From positions 1 to 29,520 of the forward strand of contig JAHHQN010000026.1 in assembly GCA_020026375.1 (NCBI GenBank): a DNA stretch of 29,520 bases, given 5' to 3'. A model generated the notes under the pieces. That model did not search any database and was not told where the DNA came from. It saw only the letters and a list, made by a program, of their open reading frames with translations. The DNA comes from Alistipes sp. Its GTDB lineage: Bacteria > Bacteroidota > Bacteroidia > Bacteroidales > Rikenellaceae. Made by a program: the position numbers and the translations under genes. Below, piece by piece: positions 1-7,588 of this stretch (position 1 is the first letter of the stretch; every line of letters begins with the position of its first letter).

Positions 1-26
1 GAGGCATCGTGCGGTTTATGTTTCCC

Positions 27-53
27 TCGAAGATGCAACCGCATCATCTTCGA
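27..53. repeat. Hairpin-forming inverted repeat downstream of tRNA-Lys
   Basis: Perfect 9-bp arms, TCGAAGATG (27-35) and CATCTTCGA (45-53), enclose a 9-nt loop. The hairpin begins 5 nt beyond the tRNA 3' end on the minus strand. No T-run follows, so it is more likely a processing or stability hairpin in the tRNA precursor than an intrinsic terminator. Confidence 0.6.
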
Positions 54-57
54 TCAG

Positions 58-130
58 TACCCCCTCAGGGGCTCGAACCCTGGACCCCAACATTAAGAGT
101 GTCGTGCTCTACCAACTGAGCTAAAGAGGC
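58..130 (-). tRNA. tRNA-Lys (anticodon CTT)
   Basis: The minus strand folds into a 73-nt cloverleaf. The acceptor strand GCCTCTT pairs with AGGGGGT, with several G-T pairs. The D stem is GCTC/GAGC. The anticodon stem CGACA/TGTTG holds the loop CTCTTAA, giving anticodon CTT, which reads the lysine codon AAG. The T arm is CAGGG-TTCGAGC-CCCTG, and the discriminator base is A. CCA is not encoded. The gene has its own promoter just upstream (142-173). The first bases of the window (GAGGCAT, 1-7) repeat the sequence at this tRNA's 5' end (126-132), so a second copy may begin just outside the window. Confidence 0.93.
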
Positions 131-141
131 ATTTGCGACCG

Positions 142-173
142 CAAAGATACAAAAAAAATTCTTTACGCGCAAA
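142..173 (-). promoter_or_regulatory. Bacteroidetes-type promoter of tRNA-Lys
   Basis: On the minus strand, TTTG (173-170) is followed by a 20-nt spacer and TATCTTTG (149-142). This matches the Bacteroidetes primary-sigma consensus TTTG-N19..21-TAnnTTTG. The -7 box ends 11 nt before the tRNA 5' end. Confidence 0.75.
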
Positions 174-188
174 ATTTTTAAAATATTT

Positions 189-1496
189 TTACTTCAAATT
201 TAACTTATCGCTGTTCCATTCGCCGGCTGCATCGCGGTAAATCACGGGGCGACGTTCCTTTAAAGCCTTCATTTTCAGATAGCTCTCATAGAGGTTGATG
301 CCGTTGGAAGATTTTTGCGCAATGGAGAAAGAAATTACCGACGGGTGACGCTTGGCGGCATGATACGACTCCATGACGCGCTCCTCGAAGGCCGCCGCCC
401 ATGCAGGATTGTTCGAGAGGTTGCCGCCCAGCGTACGCTCCTCACCGCTCTTCAGGGTGTTGACGGGAGCCTGCACGATGACATAGACACCCAGCGAATC
501 ACACGCCGTGTAGAGCGCATCGTCCACCGTACCGGGCAGCAGTTGCAGGGTGTTGTAGCCCTGCTGTCGGAGTGCGGCCACCTCCTCGGCCGTGATGTCG
601 GGGCGCACCTCCGTGGCACGCAGTTCCACCTCGCGGTCGTTGACCTTCACCACTCCGTCGTGGTGTTCAATCATGCGGAAGCCCACCGGCTGCTCGATAT
701 ACTCCTCATAGCGGCCGTCGTGTTGGGTCTTGAGCAGCAGCGTGTGCATGAACATGCTGTCGGTATCCCACAGTTCGCCAACCGGCACATTGGCCAGAAA
801 ACGCACGGTATCCTCACGGCGCATGTCGAGGGTGATGTCGCGGTAGCCCCCTGCACGACGCTCGCCCTTGGGCGAAAGCAGCTCGTAGTGGAAGCGCGAC
901 TTGCGGGGATTGAGCGCCTCGGTCTTCACCACCACGGCCACCTCGGCCATCACGGTGGTGTCCTCATCGTTGCCGCGCCAGCTGTCGACCAGCACGTCGC
1001 GGATACGGAGTGTGGGCTGGCTCATCACACGCGCCTTGCCCGCCAGCAACAAATCCTCCTCGCGCCAGCTCTCCATCTTCTCCACACCGGGTTCACGCAC
1101 CAGCTCCACTTCCAGCGTGTTGCGGCCTTCATTGACCTTCTTGGTGACATTGAACTCGGCGGCGGCCGACGAATTGGCATTGTAGCCCACCTCGCGGCCG
1201 TTGACCTTCACGCGGTAGTCGCCCGACACCCAGTCGATACGGAGCAGCACCTGACGGTTGATCCACGAGAACGGCACATAGAACTCGGCGGTCAGGGTCG
1301 AACCCTCACGCGTCCACTCGCCCACGTTTCTCACATACTTGTTGCCCGAAGCGGCAGCACGGTGCGCCTCCTCGGCAGTGGGATACACCACCACCTTTCC
1401 GCGCGGCTGCTCCTTACCGGTGGAAGGGGGGCAGTCCTGTCCCCAGGCCATGCCGCACAGCAAAAAAGAGGCTATCAATGAAAGAATCTTTCGCAT
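189..1496 (-). CDS. Secreted GH2-like sugar-binding protein, truncated barrel with degenerate active site
   Basis: 435 aa with a signal peptide (about 1-20, hydrophobic core then GMAWGQ). Residues about 30-160 resemble the GH2 sugar-binding jelly-roll (SWINRQVLLRIDWVSGDYRV), and 160-280 an immunoglobulin-like domain. Residues 281-435 follow the first half of a GH2 TIM barrel up to HPSVISFSIAQKSSNG (384-399). In active GH2 enzymes this segment ends in a GNE motif carrying the acid/base glutamate; here it reads AQK (393-395). The usual DEAN-like strand is VQAPVN. The protein stops at about residue 435, whereas the family is usually 800-1100 aa, so the nucleophile half is missing. Frame, signal peptide and promoter (TATCTTTG, 1527-1520) are intact, which argues for a maintained non-catalytic glycan-binding protein rather than decay. 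Glycan binding is inference. Confidence 0.8.
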   Translation of the reverse strand: MRKILSLIASFLLCGMAWGQDCPPSTGKEQPRGKVVVYPTAEEAHRAAASGNKYVRNVGEWTREGSTLTAEFYVPFSWINRQVLLRIDWVSGDYRVKVNGREVGYNANSSAAAEFNVTKKVNEGRNTLEVELVREPGVEKMESWREEDLLLAGKARVMSQPTLRIRDVLVDSWRGNDEDTTVMAEVAVVVKTEALNPRKSRFHYELLSPKGERRAGGYRDITLDMRREDTVRFLANVPVGELWDTDSMFMHTLLLKTQHDGRYEEYIEQPVGFRMIEHHDGVVKVNDREVELRATEVRPDITAEEVAALRQQGYNTLQLLPGTVDDALYTACDSLGVYVIVQAPVNTLKSGEERTLGGNLSNNPAWAAAFEERVMESYHAAKRHPSVISFSIAQKSSNGINLYESYLKMKALKERRPVIYRDAAGEWNSDKLNLK

Positions 1497-1504
1497 AACT
1501 TTCT

Positions 1505-1512
1505 TATATTTG
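1505..1512 (+). promoter_or_regulatory. -7 box TATATTTG for the HsdR_N-domain gene
   Basis: TATATTTG matches TAnnTTTG and lies 37 nt before the ATG at 1550. It sits beside the oppositely oriented box of the GH2-like gene (1520-1527), so the two divergent promoters interleave within about 50 bp. No clear -33 TTTG is visible. Confidence 0.55.
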
Positions 1513-1519
1513 TACTCCT

Positions 1520-1527
1520 CAAAGATA
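1520..1527 (-). promoter_or_regulatory. -7 box TATCTTTG for the GH2-like gene
   Basis: Minus-strand TATCTTTG matches TAnnTTTG exactly and lies 23 nt upstream of the ATG at 1496. A TTG at 1547-1545 is a weak -33 candidate with a 17-nt spacer. Confidence 0.6.
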
Positions 1528-1549
1528 CATTATTTTTCTAAAAACAACG

Positions 1550-1996
1550 ATGTCGCAGCTCCAAAAACTCAATTTTCCGCCGATACGTCTCCGTGCGCGC
1601 CGCAATGCGGCCGGCAAAGTGGAGGTGTGGAACGAACTCCGCAACCAATATCTGGTTCTCACCCCCGAGGAGTGGGTGCGCCGACATCTGGTCTCCTATC
1701 TGATTCACAGTTGCCACGTTCCGCCGCAGCGCATCGTGGAGGAGTATGCCGTAAGGCTCAACTCGCAGCCCCAGCGCGCCGATGTGGTGGTGGTCGATTC
1801 CGAGGGGCGTCCGCTGGCGGTGGCCGAATGCAAGGCCCCCGAGGTCGCCATCTCGGAGCAGACCCTCTCGCAGGCCGTGCGCTACAACTCGGTGCTGGGG
1901 GCGCGCTACCTGCTGCTCACCAACGGGCTGAGACACTACTGCTGGGAGAAGACCCCCACGGGCTACGTCCCCCGACAGCACTTCCCCACGTTCTGA
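1550..1996 (+). CDS. Solo type I restriction HsdR N-terminal-like (PD-(D/E)XK) nuclease domain protein
   Basis: 148 aa, consisting of little more than one domain of the HsdR_N_2 type. Putative PD-(D/E)XK residues are D78 (in RADVVVVD) and E93-x-K95 (in AECKAPEV), followed by SQAVRYN (107-113) and YLLLTNG. This is the nuclease fold that opens type I restriction R subunits, but the helicase part (about 800 further residues) is absent and no hsdM or hsdS lies nearby. Stand-alone proteins of this kind are, as far as I recall, common in Bacteroidetes genomes, and their function is unknown to me. The ATG has its own upstream -7 box. The stop codon lies one base from the stop of the convergent response regulator. 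Confidence 0.85.
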   Translation: MSQLQKLNFPPIRLRARRNAAGKVEVWNELRNQYLVLTPEEWVRRHLVSYLIHSCHVPPQRIVEEYAVRLNSQPQRADVVVVDSEGRPLAVAECKAPEVAISEQTLSQAVRYNSVLGARYLLLTNGLRHYCWEKTPTGYVPRQHFPTF

Positions 1997-1997
1997 C

Positions 1998-2750
1998 TCA
2001 GAGGTTGGTGAAGTTGGTGTCGATATAGCTCTGGAAGGCGTCCTTGTAGTTCTCGCCGATAGGCACACTCGTCGCGTTGCTGAGGAAGATACGTCCCTTG
2101 TCGTAGGATTTCATGTGGCGCAGATTGACGATGTAGGAGCGATGCACCCTCATGAAACGGTCCGACGGCAACACCCCCTCCATGTTCTTGAGGCGGAAGA
2201 GCGTGGTAATCGACGAATTGTCCTTGAGGTGCATGCGCACATACTCTCCCTCGCTCTCGAGATAGATGATGTCGGAAATCTTCACCAGCGACACCTTGTA
2301 GTCGGCCTTCACCGAGATGTACTCCTGATCCCGGGGCAGCGCCTCGCTCTCCGTCTCGGCCGATGCCGGAGCGGCACTCTTCTGCAGGTTGCGCAGCTCA
2401 TACAGCGAGTTGGCCTTGGCCACCGAGCGGTTGAAGTCGGCAAAGCTGAAGGGTTTGAGCAGATAATCCACGGCATCGAGCTTGAAGCCCTCGATGGCGT
2501 ATTCGGAGTAGGCCGTGGTGAAAATCACCATCGGCTTGTCGATGAGCGAGCGCACGAAATCCACTCCGTTGAGATCGGGCATGTTGATGTCGACGAACAC
2601 CAGATCCACTTTCTGGGAGATAAGCAGCTCCTGCGCGCGGAGGGCGTTGTTGCAGGTGGCCACCAGTTCGAGGTAGGGAATCTTGCCGATGTAGGAGGTA
2701 ATCTGACGCAGGGCCAGCGGCTCGTCGTCGATGGCTATACATTTAAGCAT
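1998..2750 (-). CDS. LytTR-family response regulator
   Basis: 250 aa. The receiver domain (1 to about 115) has the acidic pair D8/D9 (IDDE), the phosphoacceptor D54 in VFVDINMPD, and K99 in LLKPF. After a linker (about 122-142, Ala/Glu-rich) comes a LytTR DNA-binding domain (about 143-245: YISVKADYK, IIYLESEGEYV, FMRVHRSYIVNL). The partner kinase lies immediately upstream; the stop codon of the kinase gene overlaps this start (ATGCTTAA, 2750-2743), so translation is probably coupled. In Bacteroidetes such pairs often regulate a nearby or envelope-related target, but the target cannot be read here. Confidence 0.95.
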   Translation of the reverse strand: MLKCIAIDDEPLALRQITSYIGKIPYLELVATCNNALRAQELLISQKVDLVFVDINMPDLNGVDFVRSLIDKPMVIFTTAYSEYAIEGFKLDAVDYLLKPFSFADFNRSVAKANSLYELRNLQKSAAPASAETESEALPRDQEYISVKADYKVSLVKISDIIYLESEGEYVRMHLKDNSSITTLFRLKNMEGVLPSDRFMRVHRSYIVNLRHMKSYDKGRIFLSNATSVPIGENYKDAFQSYIDTNFTNL

Positions 2751-3795
2751 TGAGAGTCGGGATTAGAAGTTGTACAAAATAGGATTCGGGCCGCTCCTCG
2801 GTGCGGAGCGAGTAGTTGCGTGCGCCGTAAATCAGTTCGAGACGCTTGCGCACGTTAATCAGACCGATACCCGCACGGCGGCGTTTGTCCACCGTCTCGT
2901 GGCGGCTGTTCTCGATGGTGCATTTCACCTTCTCGGCCGTGTAGGCGATGTCGATGTAGATAAACGACCCGGTGGTGTAGCTCACACCGTGCTTGAAGGC
3001 GTTTTCCACAAAGACGATGAGCAGCAGCGGCGGTATGGAGATGCTCTCGGGAATGTTGTCGGGATAGTTCACGCAGATATCCACGGCATCGGTGTAGCGG
3101 ATTTTCATCAGCTGGATATAGTTCTCGAGGAACTGAATGTCGTGGTTGAGCGATATCTTCTCGTGGCCCGAATCGTAAAGCACATAGCGCATCATCTTCG
3201 ACAGTTCGATGACCGTCTCCTTGGCGCACTCGGTGTCGATGTCAATCAGCGCGTGGATATTGTTGAGCGTGTTCATGAAGAAATGGGGGTTGATCTGATA
3301 CTTCAGATAATCCATTTCGGCCTGGAGGTTCTGCCGCTTGAGTTCCTCCATCTGCTGCTCGTCGCGAATCGACTGATACATGAGTTTGATACCCGAGTTG
3401 GCACTGGTCATGAAGGCGGCCAGCGCCACGTTCCAATACATCTCCAGATTGGTGAACGACCCCACATCGGGGACTCCGCCCTCCAGCGGCACATCGGGCA
3501 GGTGGAGTTCGTAGAGATAAATCATCGCAAAGACGCTCGTAATGAGCAGCACGTTGAGCAGCAGGTACTTCCAGTAGCGGTGCCTCAACATGTAGCGCGG
3601 AGCCAGCACCCCGTTGTGGACGAGGAAGATGAGCAGATAGGGGGCTATCTGCCGCCAGGCAATCAACACGTTTTCCAGATTGACGTGCATCTCCGACATC
3701 ATCTGCGAGTTGAGTACCGGCACGAGGATAATGGCCGACCACACCATCACATAGAGCAGATTCTCGCCAATGGTCTGTTTTCGGGTAATTTTCAT
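2743..3795 (-). CDS. LytS-type (His_kinase family) membrane sensor kinase
   Basis: 350 aa from the ATG at 3795. Four predicted membrane segments (about 12-30, 50-66, 74-96, 118-137) are followed by a short coiled coil (about 143-160) and the catalytic region. The phosphoacceptor is H171 in INPHFFMNTLNN, the N box is VENAFKHG (243-250), and the G box is GIGLINVRKRLE (299-310). There is no separate extracytoplasmic sensor domain, so signal perception is probably in the membrane. I chose the ATG because the residues after it fit the family start. A longer TTG-initiated frame would translate through the promoter -7 box (3807-3800). That box ends only 4 nt before the ATG. It forms a two-gene operon with the LytTR regulator. 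Confidence 0.93.
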   Translation of the reverse strand: MKITRKQTIGENLLYVMVWSAIILVPVLNSQMMSEMHVNLENVLIAWRQIAPYLLIFLVHNGVLAPRYMLRHRYWKYLLLNVLLITSVFAMIYLYELHLPDVPLEGGVPDVGSFTNLEMYWNVALAAFMTSANSGIKLMYQSIRDEQQMEELKRQNLQAEMDYLKYQINPHFFMNTLNNIHALIDIDTECAKETVIELSKMMRYVLYDSGHEKISLNHDIQFLENYIQLMKIRYTDAVDICVNYPDNIPESISIPPLLLIVFVENAFKHGVSYTTGSFIYIDIAYTAEKVKCTIENSRHETVDKRRRAGIGLINVRKRLELIYGARNYSLRTEERPESYFVQLLIPTLNA

Positions 3796-3799
3796 AGAA

Positions 3800-3828
3800 C
3801 AAAGATACAAAAAAAAGCAACCGACAAA
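3800..3828 (-). promoter_or_regulatory. Kinase promoter embedded in the der terminator
   Basis: The -7 box TATCTTTG (3807-3800) is exact and ends 4 nt before the kinase ATG, so the transcript may be leaderless. A TTTG at 3828-3825 lies 17 nt upstream, slightly short of the usual 19-21. It falls in the loop and descending arm of the der terminator. Confidence 0.6.
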
Positions 3829-3845
3829 AAATTGTCGGTCGCTTT
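3809..3845 (-). terminator. Intrinsic terminator of der
   Basis: On the minus strand, the core arms CCGACAA/TTGTCGG (3838-3832 and 3827-3821) with a 4-nt loop extend by further A-T and G-C pairs to 3845/3814. An 8-T run (3816-3809) follows. It lies 23 nt beyond the der stop and runs directly into the kinase -7 box. Confidence 0.85.
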
Positions 3846-3867
3846 ATCGTCATTCCCCTGTCGGAAA

Positions 3868-5172
3868 CTACTTCTGACGGAAATAAATCTGGATAGGCAC
3901 ACCCGAGAAATCCCAATGGTCACGCATGTTGTTCTCCAAGAAACGGCGGTAGGGTTCCTTGATGTACTGGGGCAGGTTCACGAAGAAGGCGAACTGCGGC
4001 GTGGGGGTGGGCAACTGGGTGATATACTTGATTTTGATATACTTTCCCTTGGTTGCGGGGGGCGGATAGTTCTCGATGAGCGGCAGCATGTACTCGTTGA
4101 TTTCCGAGGTCGAGATGCGGCGTTTGCGCGACTGGTGTACGCGGATAGCCGTCTGCAGCACCTCGAGGATACGCTGTTTGTTGAGCACCGAGGTGAAGAT
4201 AATCGGAATATCGTTGAATGGAGCCAGACGCTTCTTCAGATGCTCGGTCCACTCCTTCATGGTGTTGTTGCCCTTCTCGATGAGGTCCCACTTGTTGACC
4301 ACGATGACGCAGCCCTTGCGGTTCTTCACGATGAGGTTGTGGATATTCAAATCCTGCTGCTCGAGACCCTGCTGTGCGTCGAGCATCAGAATGCAGACAT
4401 CGGAGTTTTCGATGGCGCGAATCGAGCGCATCACCGAGTAGAACTCCAAATCCTCCATCGTCTTGCCCTTCTTGCGCATGCCGGCCGTGTCGACCAGATA
4501 GAAGTCCATGCCGTACTTGTTGTAACGGGTGTGAATGGAGTCACGCGTGGTGCCGGCAATCGAGGTGACGATGTTGCGCTCCTCGCCCAGCAGGGCGTTG
4601 GTCATCGACGACTTGCCCACGTTGGGACGGCCGACGATGGTGATGTGGGGCAGGTCGTCCTCCTCCTCGATTTTCGCATCTTCGGGCAGGGCCTCCAGAA
4701 TGGCGTCCATCAGGTCGCCCGTACCGCTACCCGACATCGAGCTGATGCAGAAGGGGTCGCCCAGACCCAGACCGTAGAACTCGTGCGACGAATAGATCTG
4801 ATTGTTGTTGTCGACCTTGTTGCACACCAGAATCACCTTCTTGGAGGTGCGGCGCAGGATATCGGCCATCAGTGCATCGAGGTCGGTGATGCCGGTCGAC
4901 ACCTCCACCAGGAAGAGAATGACATCGGCCTCATCGATGGCCAACATCACCTGACGACGGATTTCGTCCTCGAAAATATCTTCAGAATTAACGGTGTAAC
5001 CACCGGTATCAATCACGGAGAACTCGCGTCCGTTCCAATCTGTTTTTCCGTAGTGTCGGTCGCGTGTGGTACCTGCCGTAGAGTCGACAATGGCTTTACG
5101 CTGACCCACCAATCTGTTAAAGAGGGTACTCTTGCCCACATTGGGGCGACCCACTATTGCTACAAGACTCAT
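3868..5172 (-). CDS. der: Ribosome biogenesis GTPase Der (EngA)
   Basis: 434 aa, the normal length for Der. There are two tandem GTPase domains. The first has GRPNVGKS at 8-15, DTGG at 55-58 and NKVD at 118-121. The second has GRPNVGKS at 181-188, DTAG at 218-221 and NKWD at 293-296. A C-terminal KH-like domain (about 350-434) follows. The duplicated G domain is diagnostic. Der acts in the cytoplasm in maturation of the 50S subunit. The gene is monocistronic: it has its own -7 box (5202-5195) and a strong terminator (3809-3845). Confidence 0.98.
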   Translation of the reverse strand: MSLVAIVGRPNVGKSTLFNRLVGQRKAIVDSTAGTTRDRHYGKTDWNGREFSVIDTGGYTVNSEDIFEDEIRRQVMLAIDEADVILFLVEVSTGITDLDALMADILRRTSKKVILVCNKVDNNNQIYSSHEFYGLGLGDPFCISSMSGSGTGDLMDAILEALPEDAKIEEEDDLPHITIVGRPNVGKSSMTNALLGEERNIVTSIAGTTRDSIHTRYNKYGMDFYLVDTAGMRKKGKTMEDLEFYSVMRSIRAIENSDVCILMLDAQQGLEQQDLNIHNLIVKNRKGCVIVVNKWDLIEKGNNTMKEWTEHLKKRLAPFNDIPIIFTSVLNKQRILEVLQTAIRVHQSRKRRISTSEINEYMLPLIENYPPPATKGKYIKIKYITQLPTPTPQFAFFVNLPQYIKEPYRRFLENNMRDHWDFSGVPIQIYFRQK

Positions 5173-5194
5173 ATACTCGTTTCTAATTTTGTTG

Positions 5195-5202
5195 CAAAGA
5201 TA
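5195..5202 (-). promoter_or_regulatory. -7 box TATCTTTG of der
   Basis: Exact TAnnTTTG match on the minus strand, 22 nt before the ATG at 5172. No -33 TTTG at normal spacing was seen. The rest of the 5173-5396 gap holds the fbp terminator (5309-5361) and nothing else I can recognise. Confidence 0.6.
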
Positions 5203-5308
5203 CGCATAAAAAACGAGATAGCGTGCTTTTGCAAAAATTATAAAGATTATTTAACCTCCGCAAGGGCATAAAAAGCCGTTTCCGGCCGTCGGACACCCCC
5301 ACTTTTCC

Positions 5309-5361
5309 AAAAAAAACGGGGCGGAGCGGCTCTTCTCCATCGGAAGACCCCACTCCGTCCC
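5309..5361 (-). terminator. Terminator of fbp
   Basis: On the minus strand, GGGACGGAG (5361-5353) pairs with CTCCGCCCC, with one A-C mismatch. An inner TCTTC/GAAGA stem lies inside it, and an 8-T run (5316-5309) follows. This is a long imperfect hairpin typical of Rho-independent termination, starting about 35 nt after the fbp stop. Confidence 0.75.
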
Positions 5362-5396
5362 ATCTCTCTTTGCCCCTTCACATGGCGGGGGCGGGA

Positions 5397-7388
5397 TTAC
5401 TTGCGTTCCTTGATGACACCGCTGCGGTAGGCCGCCAGCAGGTTCTTCAGCTCCTTGATTTGCAGCAGCAGCTCCTTGCCCACGGTGGTGTCGCGCACCT
5501 TGATACGCGACGAGAGGGCCTCAACCACGAATTTGGTCGAGCGGATATCCAACCCCTCCTCGATGACCTTGCGGCGCGATTCGAAGGGTTCGTGCTGCAC
5601 GAGCTGCATGCCGTAGGAGTTGTAGATGAGCGTGTAGCCGGCAATACCCGTCTGCGACTGGTAGGCCTTCGAGAAGCCGCCGTCGATCATCAGCAGACGG
5701 CCGCCGGCCTTGATGGGACTCTCACCCTTGCCGCTCTTGACGGGAATATGACCCGAAATGATGTGCGACGAGTTGGGGTCGAGACCGAAGGCCTCGAGAA
5801 TCATGGCACAGGTGGCCTGCTCCTCCATGTGGACATAGTAGGCTCCCTTCTTCTCGCGGCGCACCTCCTTGTCGTCGACAAAGTAGTTCTCGAAGGTGGC
5901 CATCTTGTCCTTGTCGAACAGCGGCGAGTTCTTGCCGCACCACAGATACCACATGTAGTCGAGGGCTTCGAGATGCTCCTTCGAGTCCGACTCGCCGAAG
6001 TAGGCCTCGCGCGCCAGACGGTCGACGCGGTTGAGCAGCTTGCGGCCGCTCAACACCTCGCCGCAGATGTCCACCTCCTTGAAACGGCCGTCGTCGGTCA
6101 GCGGTATCGAGGCGTGGTAGAGCAGGTTGGAGTTCAGCACCAGATAGATGCTGCCCTTGCTGTAAAGGAAGCGCACATGCTTCTGGAGCTTCTCGCTGTT
6201 GCGGAAGGCCATCATCAGCTGGTGCATCACGTCCTCCTCCTCGGGGGTGAGGGCATAGGGGTTGGCGGGGTCGATGGTCGGGAAGAGCGTGTCGTTGAGC
6301 CGGTACTCCGCCCCGTCGATGATCACCGTACCCTTCTCCAAATCCATCTTGTCGAGCAGCAGACGGTTCTCCATCTCATATTCGGGGTGGGCGAGAATCA
6401 TCTGTCCCTCGATTTTGAACTGCATGACGGCTATCGCCTTGTGAATCTGCGCCGTGAAGAGCATGTCGCGCTCGTCCATACGGTTGTATTGCAGGGTCTT
6501 GGGGCGGAAGTTGGTGCAGGGGTCGTTGGCATAGGTCTCCATGGCGAAACGCGCCAGCGGCAGCAGGTTGATGCCGTAGCCGTTCTCCAGCACATCGAGG
6601 TTGGCATAGCGCGCCGAGATGCGCAGCACGTTGGCAATCGAGGCCTTGTTGCCGGCCGCCGCACCCATCCACAACACATCGTGGTTGCCCCACTGAATGT
6701 CGACGGTGTGGTAATCGGAGAGGATATCCATGATGATGTGGGGGCCGGGACCACGGTCGTAGATGTCGCCGATGATGTGGAGACAGTCGATGGTCAACTG
6801 CTGAATCACATGGCTGATGGCGATGATGAACTCATCGGCGCGTCCCACCTCGATGACCGACGAGAGAATGGCGTTGAAGTAGTCCATCTTGTTGGGCATG
6901 TCGTGGGTGTTCGACTCGTGGAGCAGCTCCTGGAAGATGTAGGAGAAGTCCTGCGGCAGGGCCTTGTTGACCTTCGAGCGGCTGTATTTGGTCGACACGT
7001 TGCGGCACACCTCCACCAGCTGGTTCATCGTCATGTGGTACCAGTCGTCGAGGTCGGGCTCGTGGCGTTTCACCAGCTCGAGCTTCTCCTCGGGGTAGTA
7101 AATCAGCGTGCAGAGCTCGCGCTTCTCGGCTTCGCGCAGCGTGTGGCCGAAAATCTCGTTCACCTTGCGGCGGATTACGCCCGAAGCGTTCTTCAGCACA
7201 TGCTGGAAGGCCTTGTACTCGCCGTGGAGGTCCGTGAGGAAATGCTCCGTACCCTTGGGCAGGTAGAGAATGGCCTTGAGGTTGACTATTTCGGTGGCCG
7301 CATCGGATATCGTGGGAAACTTCTGCGCCATCAAATCGAGGATTTTCAACTCCTCTTCGCTATATTCTTTTCGCGATTTGTAAAGCAT
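5397..7388 (-). CDS. fbp: Fructose-1,6-bisphosphatase class III
   Basis: 663 aa from the ATG at 7388, close to the usual 640-670 of the Firmicutes/Bacteroidetes Fbp family. It removes the 1-phosphate of fructose-1,6-bisphosphate in gluconeogenesis (cytoplasm). Calcineurin-like metal motifs are visible: TDLHGEY near the N terminus, GDIYDRGPGPH, WGNHDVLWMGAAAGN and, later, ISGHIPV. The frame is open 17 codons further to an ATG at 7439. However, a promoter (TTTG at 7448-7445, 20-nt spacer, TATATTG at 7424-7418) overlaps that extension, so I place the start at MLYKSRKEY. The gene is divergent from the EamA transporter gene and ends in a strong terminator. Confidence 0.95.
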   Translation of the reverse strand: MLYKSRKEYSEEELKILDLMAQKFPTISDAATEIVNLKAILYLPKGTEHFLTDLHGEYKAFQHVLKNASGVIRRKVNEIFGHTLREAEKRELCTLIYYPEEKLELVKRHEPDLDDWYHMTMNQLVEVCRNVSTKYSRSKVNKALPQDFSYIFQELLHESNTHDMPNKMDYFNAILSSVIEVGRADEFIIAISHVIQQLTIDCLHIIGDIYDRGPGPHIIMDILSDYHTVDIQWGNHDVLWMGAAAGNKASIANVLRISARYANLDVLENGYGINLLPLARFAMETYANDPCTNFRPKTLQYNRMDERDMLFTAQIHKAIAVMQFKIEGQMILAHPEYEMENRLLLDKMDLEKGTVIIDGAEYRLNDTLFPTIDPANPYALTPEEEDVMHQLMMAFRNSEKLQKHVRFLYSKGSIYLVLNSNLLYHASIPLTDDGRFKEVDICGEVLSGRKLLNRVDRLAREAYFGESDSKEHLEALDYMWYLWCGKNSPLFDKDKMATFENYFVDDKEVRREKKGAYYVHMEEQATCAMILEAFGLDPNSSHIISGHIPVKSGKGESPIKAGGRLLMIDGGFSKAYQSQTGIAGYTLIYNSYGMQLVQHEPFESRRKVIEEGLDIRSTKFVVEALSSRIKVRDTTVGKELLLQIKELKNLLAAYRSGVIKERK

Positions 7389-7417
7389 CGGATTATCGTT
7401 TATATTTAGGAAACTTG

Positions 7418-7448
7418 CAATATAACAACAATTATTCATATTTTCAAA
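7418..7448 (-). promoter_or_regulatory. Probable fbp promoter
   Basis: On the minus strand, TTTG (7448-7445), a 20-nt spacer and TATATTG (7424-7418). The -7 element is one base shorter than the TAnnTTTG consensus. The position supports a fbp start at 7388 with a leader of about 20-25 nt. Confidence 0.5.
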
Positions 7449-7558
7449 TTTCAGGCGGTTTTTTGGTCAAATTCTCCTATTTTTCGCCCTTCCGACTCAT
7501 TTTTCGCCCGATACCGACACTCGACGGCGGTTCTTTAGGCAAATTGAACAAAGATGGT

Positions 7559-7566
7559 TATCTTTG
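7559..7566 (+). promoter_or_regulatory. -7 box TATCTTTG of the EamA transporter gene
   Basis: Exact TAnnTTTG match, 22 nt before the ATG at 7589. A TTTA at 7534-7537 lies 21 nt upstream and may serve as a weak -33. The box is the right half of an inverted repeat (CAAAGAT ... ATCTTTG, 7549-7566). Confidence 0.6.
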
Positions 7567-7588
7567 CGCCGCAAAACAGAAAACCGGC

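Noticed and set aside
2770..5271. 833-codon open frame on the plus strand opposite the kinase and der genes
   Set aside because: It is antisense to two recognised genes, spans their intergenic terminator and promoter, and its His/Val/Arg-rich translation resembles no family. It is a GC-rich mirror frame.
5370..7409. 679-codon open frame on the plus strand opposite fbp
   Set aside because: It is an exact antisense shadow of a conserved enzyme with low-complexity composition; no promoter box points to it.
5397..7439. Longer fbp form starting at the ATG at 7439
   Set aside because: The promoter -33 and -7 elements (7448-7418) flank or overlap the extra 17 codons, and the residues there do not resemble family N termini.
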